DNA of 64,000 nucleotides from Cryptomeria japonica (GCF_030272615.1 NC_081410.1:113040433-113104432), one strand, 5' to 3'. Shown: positions 1 through 12,145, numbered from the stretch's first letter. Program-made: numbers and translations. Notes: generated by a model from the letters alone, not told the origin.

Positions 1-5
1 ATAGC

Positions 6-863
6 TCATCGTGCCGCATTCTTATCTTTAGATCGACTCCTTGTACCAATAGATTCAATGACACTTGCAACAATAGACATAGCATGCTTAACAGATTCAT
101 CTTTTTTTGGTGGTTTCACATAGATGCCTATTTTTTTCATCACTTTTCTCATTTTCCACATTCTCATCAATTGCATCATAAGTTGACATTGAATTGCAAG
201 TTTTTTTCAATTTTTTTTTTTTGTATATTCTATTGGCATATGTTTGTATCTGTCTCCAAGAAATCTTACCAGGAAGATTATCCAAAACCTTTTTTTTCAA
301 TATTTATAAAAAAAGTTTCCCTGATCTTCAACAATTAGAGGATTTTCATTTTCACCATGTTCAAAAAGATTTTCACTTTCAACATTCAAAATAATTTCAT
401 CTTTACCAACATGAAGGTTTTCATTTTCATGGATAATTCTATCAATCTCAACATTGGTATATCCAACTTCTACTAAATCATCAATATGAATATCAACTAT
501 AATCACATTATCCATGTCTTCTAGAGAAGGATTTGAAGATGTACCTAGATAATTTGAAGATGTACCTAGATTTGAGGATGTTGTACTTGGAATATTCTTT
601 GTAATTGTTTCATTCACATCAACATCATCCATAATTGCATCATTTACATCCATCTGATCCCCCAAGGAATCCTCTTGAATGTTTGTCTCTTCCATTTTTG
701 TGGATACAAAAGCATCAGGATTATTCATTTGTCGAATCCTCACTCTTCTATCTCTTTGATGTTTGGCCTCCTTTCTTTCTGCTTGAATTTCCTCGATGGT
801 CAATTCTCTCCTTTGTTTCTTCTTCTGACGTTGTTTAGACCCCATGACTAAAAAATTGTGCAA
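6..863 (-). pseudogene. Unrecognised protein gene, three frames, incomplete
   Basis: I do not recognise this gene. The longest open piece (297-863, 188 aa) starts with a very basic stretch rich in K, R and Q and continues into an acidic Asp/Asn/Glu-rich region containing a short duplicated Leu-Gly-Thr-Ser-Ser-Asn motif. Coding character continues in a second frame (about 97-300: Leu-Pro-Gly-Lys-Ile-Ser-Trp-Arg-Gln) and a third (about 6-150, ending in a stop at 6-8). The frame changes coincide with A/T homopolymer runs near 288-296 and 125-140, so one original reading frame broken by slippage indels is the simplest reading. A DNA-binding or transposon accessory protein is possible from composition only. 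No domain is identifiable. Confidence 0.35.
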
Positions 864-1033
864 TAAATGCCACCTTCAAAAAATGGATCTAAAATTGCAA
901 CGAAAGAGCATCCAAAGGACAACTAAATCATAATATATTATGTAAAAACTCGCACATTTGAAGACATGTTTTATTATGTTAAATTATCTCTTATTTATAC
1001 AAATCTGAAAAAAGAAATTAATTAAAAAAAATG

Positions 1034-1126
1034 GGATCCCGTTTTGACGGGATCCGTGTTGTTTTTGAATTTTTAATTAATTTGCAAAATAGAATGGGAT
1101 CCCGTTTTAGATATGGGATCTTGTTT
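1034..1126. repeat. GGATCCCGT palindrome with direct half-copies
   Basis: A perfect 9 bp inverted repeat (GGATCCCGT at 1034-1042, ACGGGATCC at 1047-1055) is separated by only 4 nt. Its left half, with flanking bases (ATGGGATCCCGTTTT), recurs exactly at 1094-1108 and, degraded to ATGGGATCTTGTTT, at 1112-1125. Function unknown. Confidence 0.6.
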
Positions 1127-1553
1127 GTAAAAAAATAATTTTGGGGCCTGCTTGTAGGTTTAGAATTTGGCCTGGAAAATGGTTCGGAAAGCTGAACCTG
1201 AGGCTTGGAACTAGTTTGACTTGCAACTTGAAGGCCAAATCAAGCTTCATACAAAAAAATGACTTAAAAAATATATCTGAACATCTAACTTTCAGAAATT
1301 TTTTAAACAACAAAAAATCATTATAGTACACACTTTCTAGATTCCAAATATATAATTTTTTAAAAGAATGGATCAATATTTTTAATTTTAAAATAGTTTC
1401 TAATGAAAGAGATCCATAAACTTGAAATAACAGGGTTTTTTAAAATTTTAGTAACTTTTTTGTCTTTAAGTTTTTTGAAAAATAAAATATTTGGCATCAA
1501 ACTAGAGACGAATCTATATAGTTTTATAAAAGAATAAATTAAAAAAAGTTAAG

Positions 1554-1942
1554 TTTAGGTCAAATTATGCTTTCCGTACACGCAGATTTTTCAAAACAGT
1601 GATTATGACCAATTAAAAAATAACCAAAAAAAACATATACGTAAAAAAATTACAAAAAGTATTCTCATCAAAGGTGAGTGAGTTATAAATCTATTCGCAA
1701 AAGGATAAAGAAAAATACTTTCATTTAGGTCAAACTATGCTTGCCGTACACGGGCATGGTATGGTCCTAAAAATTGACTTTTAAACTATAGGTTTTACTA
1801 ATTCCTATTCAAACTTCATTTTTTAAGATCTGGGTATTAAAATAAATTACATATTTGGAAAGTAGACTTCGAGCACTACATTTTCTATTGCTGAATTTTT
1901 TCAAGAATCATTTTTTAAGTGCCTCAAATATTTAGGTCAAAC
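1554..1942. repeat. Degenerate tandem repeat, period about 170-205 bp
   Basis: The motif TTTAGGTCAAA followed by a C/T-rich spacer and CCGTACACG occurs at 1554-1583 and again at 1724-1752. The first part occurs a third time at 1931-1941. The sequence just before each copy is also similar (AT-rich with AAAAGAATAAA or AAAAGGATAAA). This suggests a decayed short tandem array, truncated at its right end by the LINE fragment. Confidence 0.45.
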
Positions 1943-1945
1943 GGG

Positions 1946-2960
1946 ATGAAATCAAAAAAAAAGGGAAAAAACCTCCACTTTTTGGCCAAAAAGTGGACAC
2001 AACTTCTTGTAGGCACCCAAAAGAAATCTAGAAAAGGGGTTAAAGGAAAAGGTGGTAAGGTTCAGGAGGAAGAAATTTGGCTTGAAGATGATTAAGAGGA
2101 TGATGAGGGGATGGAGACTGATAGTGATTATGTCACCCCTTCGCCAAAAAAGAAAAACAAGCGGAGCCATGTCATCACCGAAATCAACCTAGATAAAGGG
2201 AATGCTTCTCTTAATGTTCAACCCAATCCTCGGGACCCTAATAAATCAATAGATGATGTGAAAGAAGATGGGAAGATGGTGAAGAAAGGTGACACTCTTC
2301 CTCCCAATACTACATATGTTAATGTGGAGACCCTAGATAATTCTGCCCTTGACATCAATATTGACTGCAGAAACTCCCCTTTAACTATACTGCGAAGAGT
2401 GGGATTATGGAGTTCTGCAAAGTTATTGATTGGATCTATTTGAAGATCAACAGTTCAAAGAATAAGTTGGAGGATTCATCCAACAAAGTGACTATCCTTG
2501 AAGCTATTGGAACTGGTAAGCTCAGTACCCTTCCTAACTACTTGAATGAATTGACTAAAGCCATCAGCGATGCAAAGGCTATCACTAGAGTGTTCGACTC
2601 TCAATTTAAGGTTGTGGAGGATAGATTCAATGATATGGAGAAGCAGGTTCTCAATCATGAGAATACCCTAAAGAAAATTGGAGAACAAAGCCAAAAAATT
2701 CTGAAAGCCTCTGCCGATAGCTTCAGTATATGATGGTCAACAAGCTAGAATAGGTCCAACAGGAAAATAACACTATTGATATTATCGAGCATAAGGTGTT
2801 GACTCTTGAAGGGGGGACTACTGGTCATGGTAAAATAACTCATGCTAGTACTAGGAAAATGACCCAACATGCCAAGGAGTTGGAGGATTTGAAGAGTGTT
2901 GTTGCCTCTATGGTCCCGCTGGAGCAAGAGGCGGCAAAGCTTATCATAAAAATTTCTTAG
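1946..2960 (+). pseudogene. LINE 3'-ORF remnant, lysine-rich N-terminus and coiled coil
   Basis: From an ATG at 1946 the frame reads a Lys-rich segment, an in-frame TAA near 2090, then an Asp/Glu/Lys/Asn-rich segment to about 2395. There it shifts frame and continues to 2733 as a heptad-like coiled coil (VIDWIYLKINSSKNKLEDSS and following). Two more stops occur before a final segment ends at TAG 2958-2960. The architecture resembles the ORF at 22296-24005: charged N-terminus, long coiled coil, short polar C-terminus, end just before the element's 3' terminus. An ORF1-like RNA-binding protein is an alternative reading. The function is not known. Confidence 0.45.
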
Positions 2961-3110
2961 TGTCTGTTACTTGCGGCTATTCCTTAGTTTTCTTTGTGCT
3001 ATCCATCTACCTATTTTGTATTCTTGCTGGATTTTTGTCTTTGCCAGCTGTTTCTTTGTTGTGTTTTGATCTCTCTAAACTACTTTTCACTTAATCAAAA
3101 AATATTATCA
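1946..3110 (+). mobile_element. 3' fragment of a non-LTR retrotransposon (LINE)
   Basis: The fragment consists of a decayed coiled-coil ORF (1946-2960), a short T-rich 3' region, and a tail ending TTAATCAAAAAATA near 3105. This layout matches the better preserved fragment at 21908-24168, where the same kind of ORF follows an RNase H domain and ends at a short A-rich terminus. The left edge abuts a TTTAGGTCAAA repeat copy. I could not find a convincing target duplication, so the exact ends are approximate. Confidence 0.5.
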
Positions 3111-3309
3111 CAATAAATTCTTTCACTATAATGATTATGGTTATTATTATAAATAAATTATATATAATATAATTATAATGAAATCTTTTTAAAATATAAT
3201 TTTTAAATTTTTTTTAAAAATCTAAAATTTATCAATTGTTGGGTATTTGTTAGTTGGCCCTAGACAGTTTGAATTGGTGTTCTTCAAGTTTCTGACACTT
3301 ACTGAATTT
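2961..3309. other. LINE 3' end and AT-rich spacer before gypsy LTR
   Basis: The first ~145 bp is the T-rich 3' non-coding end of the LINE fragment. The rest is very AT-rich with no gene visible, up to the start of the gypsy 5' LTR at 3310. Confidence 0.6.
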
Positions 3310-4814
3310 TGTAATGTCCCCTTCTTGTTAGCACATGGACATTCATGAGGTTGGCCTATTACTTGACCGTTGTAGGCCAAGGAGTTGATTAGGGGGTCGA
3401 CTTGATAGATATTGATGGCTTCACATTTTATTTCCACATGATTTTATAGAGAAATAAGGGTATTACACATATGATGTCATAATTGCACTTTATAACATAA
3501 TGTTATTTTATTAATATTTAAAGTGCAATTAAATTAATTAATGTGATAAAATAATAAAATGTAATAAAAGAATATGAGTTTGTTAGAGAAGAATCTTCTA
3601 GAAGGAACTAATTAATTGGAGGAAAAATAAATAAATAGAGGAGGTTGGTTCATTGTTGATCATCGGTTATTTGCATCTTCTCTTGTGTAGACTTATGGAG
3701 CCAAGGGTTTCTGAAGACTTGATAATCGGGAACGATACCTCCCTATGATTTGCATAACTAAGGTGGTGATAGATCATTGGAAGGGTTTCACCTAAGAGTG
3801 GAGGATAATTTCAGTCCTTCACATTGTGGTCATTGAGTTTTTGTGCATCTTCATTGTAGTCGGTTTGTGGTGTATTCAACCCATCTTCATTGTGCCTCCT
3901 AATTGATTTGATTTCTATTAAAGAAATAAGGCAATTAATCTGAGAAGCCTTTGATGGTGAATAAGTGAAGTTGCAGGTGAAAAATCAGATCTGAAGCAAA
4001 ATCAAACTTCAACCACCATTACCCTGATTTTTCTTATTTCTTCTTGTTTGAACATCAAACCTTCCATTTGATGATAGAACCATGATTGGAGGATGGAAGC
4101 AATAATGTTGAGTGGCTGAGAGGGGGCTTTAATGCTGGTAATTAATTATTATTAGACATTTACATCTACAGCAGGGGCAATTTGAGGAACATTTCGATTT
4201 GGCATAGTGGAGGCTCCAAACAACAAGATATTTCTCTCTTCTTCAATATCAAGCTTAGGTGTTTTTTACCAAGTTCTTTTGGCATCAATATTTCTTTGTA
4301 ATTTTCAGTTGTATGCATACAACAATGGCTGCCATGTGTCATTAGATAGTCTGAAAAATCATTGATAAATTGCTAAGTGTTTTGGAACTTGTTGGTCATT
4401 GTAATGAACCAATTGTTTCTTAAATAAAGGAGTGATAAGGTGGCAACTCATTTGAATATTATCTTATGGTTTCTTTCCAACTGTTTGATAAAATTCTAGT
4501 CAGTTGTAGGTGTGTGATTTTTTGTATTCAAATTCATGTGATTGCTTTAAAAAACACAAAACAAGTTGCACAATCATTTTAGATGTTTAAATTTTTGCTT
4601 AGTAGTTGTTTCCAAGTTACTTTATGGTTAATTCTTTCAAACAAGTTTAAAGCATTGTAACAGTTAAAATAACATAACACACAAGTTATTCAGTTATCTA
4701 GCAAACCGTATAACACGTAGGTTATATAGTTTGAGACTTAGAACAACAGGTTGTCAGCTAATTGTTTGAAAATATTTCTTGCATTTTCATCCTATGTAAG
4801 TAGTGGATATTACT
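3310..4814 (+). repeat. Gypsy 5' LTR
   Basis: Starts TGTAATGTCC at 3310. The same start recurs at 9371, and the two copies align over ~505 bp. It ends about ATTACT at 4809-4814, directly before the primer binding site, consistent with a TGTAAT...ATTACA terminal inverted repeat with one change. Length about 1.5 kb. Confidence 0.8.
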
Positions 4815-4815
4815 A

Positions 4816-4827
4816 TGGTATCAAAGC
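4816..4827 (+). promoter_or_regulatory. Primer binding site, initiator Met tRNA type
   Basis: TGGTATCAAAGC lies immediately after the 5' LTR end. It matches the common plant TGGTATCAGAGC primer site (complement of the 3' end of tRNA-iMet) with one substitution. Confidence 0.85.
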
Positions 4828-4850
4828 TATCATCCCACCATACTGTACTT

Positions 4851-6284
4851 ATGAGTGCAAGAGAAGTCAGGTATTATAATAGGGAACAATGAAGATAAAT
4901 GTACCAGAATCCACAAGTACCTGAAGTGGATACATTTTTAGTAGCACTAAGGGAAAGAGACACCAGTAAAATAGTTTAGAGTATGGTGAAAGAAGACAAG
5001 GATGCATGGAGTGAGAGTAAATTTGACACCATGCTTGACATGATGTCACACTTGTTGGAAAAATGGAACAATAGACTAATAATAATATCCATCAACATCA
5101 TGAAGTAGAACACAGTGGAAATAATGAGAATATCAAGAGTGCTGAAGGGGAAAGGTCTGTTCGCATAGTTGATAATAGAGGCTCAACCTCTAGACCACTT
5201 GTCCCACTTTTACACTGAGAGAAGAACAACCATCGATTGTTTTAGCTACTTATTTTAGGGATGAAGTAAGGAAAGCTTACCTTGACTATAACAATTTACC
5301 TCCTGAATTGAAGGACAAATGAACCTTTGATCAATTCATGAATTAGAGAAATGGTGGTAGGAATGATCATTATATCCCACCAAGAAATGATTACCAACAA
5401 ACACTTGGTAAGATCACCATGCCTTAATTTGATGGAATTAACAAATGTACAACTAGGTCATGGGTACAAAATTTTGACAGTTATTTGTCATTAAGACATA
5501 TGCCTAAAGAGGATACCATTAATTTTTCTACACTATACTTAGAAGAGGATGCTCATGAGTGGTGGTTCCATGGGTTGATCACTCTTGGTCACAACCTAAT
5601 TACCACATATGATGAATTCACAGATAAGATGATTAAAGATTTGATGTTAAGGACCCCGAGGTAATCTTCTGTTAGTTGGCATAATTAAAGAAACATGGAT
5701 CCCTTGAAGCATATGTTGTTGATTTTCAACAATTATCAGTCATGGTCCCTAACATTAGCGAAAGGAGATTGGTAGTTCTATTTATTGAGGGACTAATGGA
5801 ACCATTGAAGGGCTAGTTGAAAGCCTTGGATCCTCCATCATTACATGAATCAATGAAGAAAGCACATGACATGGAGTTTGTAACACCTACCAACAAGTTT
5901 TCATCAAAAGGGTCATCATCCTATTGTGACAACAAGAAATTTCCCAATAAGGAAGACAAGGAAAAGGGGAAGTCAGCTTTTCCACCAGACCATGAGACAC
6001 TAAATGACTTAAGGAAAAATAAATTATGCTTCTATTGCAAAGAGCCTTATGATGATAATCATGATTTTCCTTTGAGGCCTAAGTCGAAAGAAAATAGAGT
6101 TATGTGGACTTTTTATGAAGGCTCATATTCTGCCCAGCAATCAGATAATGAAGATTTAGAATCAGAGAAATCGGAACAAGAAGGGGAAGTTGAGGATGAA
6201 GTGAAGCTAAAGGAAGCTCATCTCACTAAAATTCAACGTGAGGGTTCTTTCAGAATGAAAGGAGTCCCTGCTAGTAAAAAATAA
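4851..6284 (+). pseudogene. Gypsy gag remnant
   Basis: Starts near ATG 4851. A retrotransposon gag core is readable at about 5420-5830 across two frames, including the family signature AHEWWFHGL and TLGHNLITTYDEFT, and later LFIEGLMEPL. Stops fall at conserved Gln and Trp positions (tag/taa near 5690-5700, tag near 5815). The last open part (5817-6284) carries a zinc-knuckle remnant, CFYCKEPYDDNHDF, with the first two Cys and the His of CCHC. The final Cys is gone. It then runs into an acidic linker. The protein would have packaged element RNA. It is not functional as read here. Confidence 0.85.
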
Positions 6285-6860
6285 ATCACTCTACTTGATA
6301 TAGGTGCAACACATAATTTCATCGATGCTAGACTTGTTGAGAGACGTGGCATACACATTGAGGATTTTTAGGGGATTCAGGTGAAGGTTGCTAATGGTTA
6401 CTCTCTCAAGTGTGACAAGATGATTTCTAACCTTCCCATGTGCTTGAACAACTATGAGTTCAAGGCAAATTTTTTATCTAGTAAACATGGGGGACACATA
6501 TATGGTTTTGGGAATGACATGGTTGCATGACATAGGAATATTCACCCTCAACCTCCATAAGATGGAAATGAGATTTGAGATGGATGGAAAACACATGTGT
6601 TGAAGGAACTCAAGGACACTAGCTACAAAACTATATCACTTAGGAGGATGGAGCAACTCTCGACATGACATGGCTGAGTTGGCAATAGGATGTGTTTTGA
6701 AGCCAATGCAAGAAGAACAACAAAAACCTATCTATCCTCCTGACATACAAGAGTTGAGGATCAAGCATGATAAGGTATTCAATGAGATTCCACCTAGTAG
6801 ACCTCTAGATAGAGGGATATATTACATCATTGAGTTGGGGATGGTGTCAAGTCCATGATA
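6285..6860 (+). pseudogene. Gypsy protease and linker to RT
   Basis: The retropepsin signature reads LLDIGATHNFID (normally D-S/T-G-A-T-H-N-F), so the catalytic triad residue after Asp is Ile here. A stop (taa at 6282-6284) and others interrupt the frame. From 6670 a connecting segment (VFNEIPPSRPLDRGIYYIIE) corresponds to the conserved region just before the RT palm in chromoviruses. It would have cleaved the Gag-Pol polyprotein. Broken. Confidence 0.8.
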
Positions 6861-8100
6861 GTCACTCCCTACAGGCACTCTAAGCAGTTCAAGGATGAGA
6901 TAGAAAAAACTATTAAGGCACTGCTAGCTATGGGACATATCTGACCTAGTAAGTCACCCTTTGCTTCATCCGTGGTCTTGGCCACGAAAAAAGATGGTAC
7001 GTAGTGGATGTGTATTGAATACAAGTTGTTGAATAAGAGGACTATCAAGAATAGGTATCTCATCCCTAGAATTGATAAATTGATTGATGAGCTACATGGT
7101 TCCCAGTATTTCTCCAAAATTGACTTGAGGCCAAGGTATCATTAGATTTGAGTTAGGGAGCAGGATATAGAGAAGATGACATTTTGTTGTCATTATGGAC
7201 ATTTTGAGTTCATGGTTATGCCATTTGGGCTAGCCAATGCACCTGCTATATTTCAGTCCACGATGAACAAGGTGTTTCATTCATAGTTACAAAAATTTGT
7301 GTTGGTCTTCTTCGATGACATTTTGGTATGTATTGGGACATAGGAGGAGCACATTGCACATCTTGGTACAGGTTTGGGTATTCTTGGCATGAAGTCTCTA
7401 TATTCCAAGGAATCCAAGTGTGACTTGGGTATGATAGAGTTACTTTATTTTAGGTCACATCATCAACGCTGAAGCAGTGCGCATGGACCTTGACAAGGTC
7501 AAGACAATTGTAGAATGGCCTAATCTTGTGAACCTTACACAACTTAAAGGATTTTTGGGCTTATGTGGTTTCTATCGCAGGTTTGTTAATGGTTACTCAC
7601 AACACACAACTCCACTAACATATTTTACTAAAATGGGGGCTTTTGTTTGGACTCCCCAAGCACATGAATGCTTTGAGATGTTCAAATGACTTATGACAAC
7701 TTTCGCAATGCTTGCATTGCCAGATTTCATCAAACCGTTTGAGTTGCAGTGTGATGCTTCAGGTGAGAGGATTGGGGTTGGCCTTATGTAGGAAAAATAT
7801 CCTATTGCATTTGAGAGCAGGAACCTGAGAGGTCCCAAGAGGAGCTACAATATATACGATAAGGAAATGTTGGACATCATGCATGCATTGGTCAAATTTA
7901 GGCAGTATTTGGTTGAAAACAAATTCATTATAAAATAAATCATAATAGCTTGAGACATTTCCTTGGGCAGTGGGATCTTAATGACATGCAACAGAAATGG
8001 GTGAGCAAGCTGCAATCATATGACTTTGACATCTCTTTCGTCGAAGGTACACAAAATGTAATTGATGATGCTCTATCTCGCCATCAACATTTGAGCTCCA
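6861..8100 (+). pseudogene. Gypsy reverse transcriptase and RNase H
   Basis: RT blocks are readable in order: [40 protein letters not shown], then [17 protein letters not shown] and the catalytic FFDDIL near 7310. The connection segment LVNLTQLKGFLGLCGFYRRF follows at 7530-7590. RNase H follows, with FELQCDASGERIGVGL near 7740 and LRHFLG...KWVSKLQSYDFDISFVEGTQNVIDDALSR at 7950-8085. At least seven stops, mostly TAG at Gln or Trp positions, plus a frameshift near 7440. Confidence 0.88.
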
Positions 8101-8930
8101 TGGAAGAGATTTCAAAGGATTGGAGGCATTTAATTATGGAAGAATATGCCAAGGATTCTTGGGTTTTGGGTATAGTAGAGGGGTTGATACATGATGATAG
8201 ATACTTTTTTGTGAATGATCTAATCATTTACAAGGGGAGGATATTTTTGACTCCAAGATCGGATGTGAAGAACATGGTGATGAGGACCTTTCATGATACG
8301 CGTATGGAAGGTCATCCCAACTAGTTTAGGGCATACAGACATATAAGAGAGAAGTTTACTTGGAAGGGTCGTAAATCTATTGACCAAGTATGCTCACTTC
8401 TTTACGATCACTACTACATATTCAACTACATTGGTAGCAGAGTTATTTATCCATGATATATTTAGACTTCATGGGTTACCTCAGAATATTGTGAGTGATA
8501 GAGACAACTAGTTCATGAGCTATTTTTGGTAGAAGCTTTTCAGACTCTATGGGACCGAGCTTACTTCGAGTATCAGCTACCACCCATAGATTGATGGATA
8601 GACAAATATAGTTAATAAATGGGTGGATGATATCTTAGGAACTAGATTGCAGGGAAGTAAAAGGGATGGGTTAAGTGGATATATCTTTGTGAGTATCGCT
8701 ACAATACCACTTACCACCTTTCTATTTAGATGACACCATTCATGGATTTGTATGGGTATGAGGCACCTAGATTTCTTGATTTGTTGATGAGTGATAGTAG
8801 AGTCCCTAGTGTTGGAGACATGATGCGGGATAATCAGGATATCGTGAGGGCTCTTTAAGAGAATATCTAGAAGGCACAAAATTAGTAGAAGCAGTACGCA
8901 AATCAGAAGAGAGTTGAGTGTTCATTTGAG
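8101..8930 (+). pseudogene. Gypsy integrase, zinc finger and core with deletion
   Basis: The N-terminal zinc-binding segment is at 8270-8360 (TFHDTRMEGHPN, then REKFTWKG). The text then jumps directly to core sequence (LTKYAHFFTITTTYSTT, 8375-8430). The rest of the zinc finger (Cys pair) and the first catalytic Asp region are missing, a loss of about 300 bp. The core continues with LHGLPQNIVSDRD, including the second catalytic Asp, and YHP...DG.TNIVN with the Glu region altered. Stops replace at least four conserved Gln. Confidence 0.82.
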
Positions 8931-9392
8931 GTGGGTGACATGGTGTACTTGATATTGCAGTCATATAGACAATCCACTCTCAAGAGGAGTGGTGTCGATA
9001 AGATTAAGCCACGATATTACGAAGCCTACAAAATTATTAGGCATGTTGGAGAGGTGACTTACGAAGTTGACTTACCGACATATAGCAGGGTGCATAATGT
9101 GTTTCATGTCTCACACCTCAAGAAGGCATTAGGACATCATGTGATTCCTTCCATGACTTTACCACCCTTGGATGATGAGGGTAAGTTGATCTTAGTATCT
9201 AAGGCTATTCTAGATGTTAGAGAGAAGAATTTGAGGAGACGAGTTGTCAGGGAATATTTGATTAAATGGAAGGACTTGCCGGTTGAGGATGCTACTTGGG
9301 AGAGTGAGGAGATTCTGCAACATCCATCATTGAAATTTTTTGAGGACAAGCAATTTCAGGGAGGGCAGAGTGTAATGTCCCCTTCTCTCTAG
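8931..9392 (+). pseudogene. Integrase C-terminus with chromodomain
   Basis: An open 153-codon segment. Residues 1-60 match the integrase C-terminal GDMVYL..QSYRQ region with K.KPRYYEAYKIIRHVGEVTYEVDLP and HNVFHVSHLKK. Residues about 80-140 form a chromodomain: ILDVREK, VVREYLIKWKDLPVEDATWE, ILQHPSLKFFED. The aromatic and Trp positions that bind methylated histone tails in this family are recognisable (YLIKW, ATWE). In chromoviruses this module steers integration to heterochromatin. The reading frame overlaps the polypurine tract and the start of the 3' LTR. Confidence 0.9.
9357..9370 (+). other. Polypurine tract of gypsy element
   Basis: CAGGGAGGGCAGAG lies immediately before the TGTAATG start of the 3' LTR, the expected priming position for second-strand synthesis. 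Confidence 0.7.
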
Positions 9393-9875
9393 AATGTGGA
9401 AATTCATGAGGTTGGCCTATTACTTGACCCTCGTAGGCCAAGGAGTTGATTAGGAGGTCAACTTGGCAGATATTGATGGCTTCACATTTTATTTGCACGA
9501 TTTTATGGAGAAATAAGGGGATTACAAAGATGACATCATAGTTGCACTTTATAACATAATATTATTTTATTAATATTTAAAGTGCAATTAAATTAATTAA
9601 TGTTTAATAAAATAATAAAGTGTAATAAAAGAACATGAGTTTGTTAGAAAAGAATATTCTAGAAGGAACCAATCCATTGGAGGAAAAAAGAATAAATAAA
9701 GGGGGTTGCTTCATTGTTGATCATCGATTATTTGACATCTTCTCTTGTGTAGACTTATGGAGCCAAGAGTTTCTACAGACTTGATCATTGGGAATAATAT
9801 CTCCCTATGATTTGCATTACTTTGGTGGTGAGAGATCCTCTGAAGGGTTGCAGCTGAGAGTGGAGGATAATTTAT
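9371..9875 (+). repeat. Gypsy 3' LTR, truncated
   Basis: Aligns to 3310-3815 of the 5' LTR, including a shared AT-rich stretch with AAAGTGCAATTAAATTAATT. Similarity ends after GAGTGGAGGATAATTT. About 1 kb of LTR is missing, and unrelated sequence follows. Confidence 0.85.
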
Positions 9876-11327
<1,452 letters not shown>

Positions 11328-11700
11328 TGGGCTCTTAGCTTGCAGTAGTTTAGTCATCATGGCCTTCTTAGATAGTAGTGGTTGTGTCATCATGGATTAA
11401 TTACTATAGTTAGTAAGTTGTCTTCAATTAGGACTCTGCAACTCAGTTGTTTTATTCTCCTCGAAGTCATGTTTTAATGTACAGTTTTGAGATTGTTATA
11501 ACTCTGTAATTATGAGAATCAATATGAAAGATATTTTTCCCATGGTTTTTTACTGGTATATTTTTACCAGGTTTTTCCATGTAAATCTGAGTGTTATGTA
11601 ACTTTTTTCTTCTTTGCAATTATCTACACTTGTTATTTTTCTTTCAATATACTCATTAACTAGGCAGATAATTGATATGGTGATACCGAAGTCTGGAACT
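11328..11700 (+). repeat. Possible solo or partial copia-type LTR
   Basis: Begins TGTTGGAATGTGAAG and contains a T-rich block with TTTTTACTGGTATATTTTTACCAGG and a TTTCCATGTAAAT...GTGTTATGTAA stretch. That stretch closely resembles the end region of the copia LTR at 12174 (TTTCCATGTACAAATATTGGTGTTATGTG). No matching partner LTR or target duplication was found, so this is tentative. Confidence 0.35.
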
Positions 11701-11930
11701 TTAACAAAAACATTTAGAGAACGGATCTAAGGATTTTATGAAATTCTTTTAAGAGAATAACTTAAGAAAAAATAGATCAGAATGCCCACACTTAACATTG
11801 CATCCAAGTGAAACTCAGTATTGCAGCTCGCTTTGACATTTCACCCATTCTCTCTCTATATCATTCAAACTTCTTCAAAATATCATTGAGAAATTGATTC
11901 ACCATGTGAAATAAAGTTGGATTTGGCCTC

Positions 11931-12103
11931 CTGGGGATGCCATGGATGAGAGAGAAAGTGTATGAATCGATCCAGGAAAATGAAACCAAAAAGGTAATTT
12001 AATGCTCATCTAAATAAACAAAGATGGGATTTTTGTAATACCTTTTCTCAATTTCCTTGAATCGATTCACAAGCTTTCTCAACTCATCATGTCTTCCCAA
12101 AGG
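11931..12103 (-). ncRNA. Foldback locus A, MIRNA-like hairpin
   Basis: Read on the minus strand, a 5' arm (12103 to 12043, GGGAAGACATGATGAG..., TGAATCGATTCAAGGAAATT) pairs with a 3' arm (11990 to 11931, CATTTTCCTGGATCGATTCA..., CTCATCCATGGCATCCCC). There are two small bulges and scattered mismatches. The best paired part is about 22 nt around TGAATCGATTCAAGGAAAT. The loop is about 50 nt. A TATA-like box lies ~45-55 nt upstream. Paralogues occur at 24844-25012 and 36184-36357. A MIRNA precursor or other small-RNA hairpin fits the shape. A foldback transposon remnant is the main alternative. Not recognised as a known miRNA family. Confidence 0.55.
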
Positions 12104-12145
12104 GACATATATTCATTATATTGATGAAATAACCTAAAGCTAAGC

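Larger units (their letters stand above)
864..1945. other. AT-rich non-coding stretch with degenerate repeats
   Basis: No convincing coding region. Small open frames at 1107-1376 (-) and 1141-1326 (+) overlap each other and have no family features. The stretch holds a palindrome-like repeat near 1034-1126 and a degenerate tandem array at 1554-1942, both listed separately. Confidence 0.6.
3310..9875 (+). mobile_element. Ty3/gypsy chromovirus, decayed, truncated 3' LTR
   Basis: Order: 5' LTR, Met-type primer binding site, gag, protease, RT, RNase H, integrase, chromodomain, polypurine tract, partial 3' LTR. The domain order RT-RNase H-integrase and the C-terminal chromodomain place it in the chromoviruses. 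The coding region has more than fifteen stops and several frameshifts, and about 300 bp of the integrase is missing near 8361-8380. The 3' LTR matches only the first ~505 bp of the ~1.5 kb 5' LTR and then diverges, so no target duplication can be tested. Many stops are TAG where the family has Gln. Confidence 0.9.

Noticed and set aside
3222-3437. 71-codon minus-strand frame repeated at 9292-9498
   Set aside because: It spans the start of both gypsy LTRs in antisense. Similarity comes from the LTR repeat.
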